A stretch of DNA of 64,000 bases from an uncultured Clostridia bacterium. GTDB taxonomy: Bacteria > Bacillota > Clostridia > Christensenellales > UBA1750. The position numbers were made by a program, and so were the translations under genes. Under the pieces are notes generated by a model that saw only the letters and a program-made list of their open reading frames with translations, was not told the DNA's origin and searched no databases. Positions 63,300-64,000 of this stretch are shown here, piece after piece; position 1 is the first letter of the stretch; every line of letters starts with the position of its first letter. Location: positions 31,824 through 95,823 of the forward strand of contig CAJFMX010000010.1 of the NCBI GenBank assembly GCA_904393115.1, given 5' to 3'.

Positions 63300-64000
63300 G
63301 CCAGTTCTCCCTCCTTTACGCCCATGTGTGCCTGCCACATCTCACGATAGAGGGAGCAGGTGTCCAACAGTTTCTCGTGTTTGCCGGTATCCTCGATGCG
63401 GCCATCGTTCACCACCACGATCTGATCCGCGCCGGTGATGGTGCTCAGGCGATGGGCGATGACCAGCACTGTCCTGCCTGTCACCAGTTTCCCAACCGCC
63501 TGCTGGACCAGGGCTTCGTTCTCTGGATCGATATAGGCTGTGGCCTCATCCAGCACCACGATGGGGGCATTCTTCAGCATGGCCCGGGCGATGGCGATGC
63601 GCTGCCGCTCACCCCCGGACAGGTGTGTGCCGCCTCCGCCTACTACGGTATCATAGCCCTGTTCCAGACCACGAATAAACACGTCGCACCCGGCGGCCTT
63701 AGCCACGGCCTCCACCTCCTGGTCAGTGGCAGTGGGGCGGCCCATACGGATATTCTCCCGGACGCTCTCATCAAAAAGGTAGTTGTCCTGGGATACGAAG
63801 GCCACCTGGTCATAGAGCTGGGAGAGTGGGATTTTTTTCAAATCCTGTCCGCCCAGAGTGATGGTGCCGGCGGACACGTCCCAGAACCCGGCGATCAGCT
63901 TGGCGATGGTGGACTTGCCGGAGCCGGAGGGCCCTACAAAGGCGGTCATGGTGCCGGCGGGGATGGTGAGCGACACGTCGTGAAGCACCTCTTTGTCCGC
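63296..64000 (-). CDS. ABC exporter half-transporter, C-terminal ATPase part (5' end outside window)
   Basis: The visible part runs from just after the membrane domain to the stop: LHDVSLTIPAG, Walker A GPSGSGKST, Q-loop VSQDNYLF, signature LSGGERQR, Walker B IVVLDEATAYIDPEN, switch IAHRLSTI. The frame is open to the window edge. Partner of the next ABC gene (ATGA overlap). Confidence 0.9.
   Translation of the reverse strand, partial: ADKEVLHDVSLTIPAGTMTAFVGPSGSGKSTIAKLIAGFWDVSAGTITLGGQDLKKIPLSQLYDQVAFVSQDNYLFDESVRENIRMGRPTATDQEVEAVAKAAGCDVFIRGLEQGYDTVVGGGGTHLSGGERQRIAIARAMLKNAPIVVLDEATAYIDPENEALVQQAVGKLVTGRTVLVIAHRLSTITGADQIVVVNDGRIEDTGKHEKLLDTCSLYREMWQAHMGVKEGELA

Overview
The window is GC-rich, densely coded bacterial DNA. 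It looks like a chromosome segment of a high-GC anaerobic Gram-positive (Clostridia-like) bacterium. This is an inference from gene content: a SigI/RsgI-type sigma/anti-sigma pair, a glycine riboswitch on an AGCS symporter, BlaI/BlaR1-type regulation, a clostridial-style dipeptide permease operon, an LL-diaminopimelate aminotransferase-like enzyme, and a desulfoferrodoxin (oxygen/superoxide defence of anaerobes). No rRNA or tRNA gene was recognised.

Layout. 1-1702: tail of an MFS transporter and endonuclease IV. 1700-2240: a repeat-rich gap with a 74-bp repeat (two copies), a duplicated 141-bp piece of the endonuclease IV 3' end, and a promoter with a dyad operator. 2315-11594: a complete type I-E CRISPR-Cas operon (cas3-casABCDE-cas1-cas2) whose Cas2 is fused to a DnaQ-like exonuclease. 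11636-13986: its array of 39 repeats. 14255-18395: a small membrane protein, then a BlaI/M56-peptidase pair with an ABC transporter of three genes. 18447-20182 (minus): a glycine-riboswitch-controlled Na+/alanine-glycine symporter. 20384-25514: aldo/keto reductase, metallo-beta-lactamase-fold hydrolase and two envelope proteins of unknown function. 25757-31297: SigI-RsgI, a lipoprotein with acidic tandem repeats, and a VTC/DUF4956/CotH-kinase trio. 31615: a lone PII protein.

32288-45788: a long operon that appears to import peptides and break down D-amino acids (binding protein, DppA-type D-aminopeptidase, DppBCDF, D-cysteine desulfhydrase-like PLP enzyme, D-2-hydroxyacid dehydrogenase, aminotransferase, N-acyl-D-amino-acid deacylase, AEC carrier, DapL-like aminotransferase). 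45988-48952: CapA-like, M20 peptidase and GNAT genes, followed by a 157-bp repeat block built from the GNAT end and the start of the next gene. 49453-54593: two carbohydrate-active enzymes and a desulfoferrodoxin. 54792-58877: an unusual three-gene unit of a domain-permuted PEP-synthase-like protein, a shrunken pyruvate-kinase-like protein and an HPr-kinase-like protein. This unit is the best candidate here for an undescribed system.

58985-61560 is a decay zone: truncated MarR, broken nitroreductase, radical-SAM tail and an IS3-type transposase remnant, with intact mutM in the middle. The window ends in a divergent pair of ABC exporter half-transporters on the minus strand.
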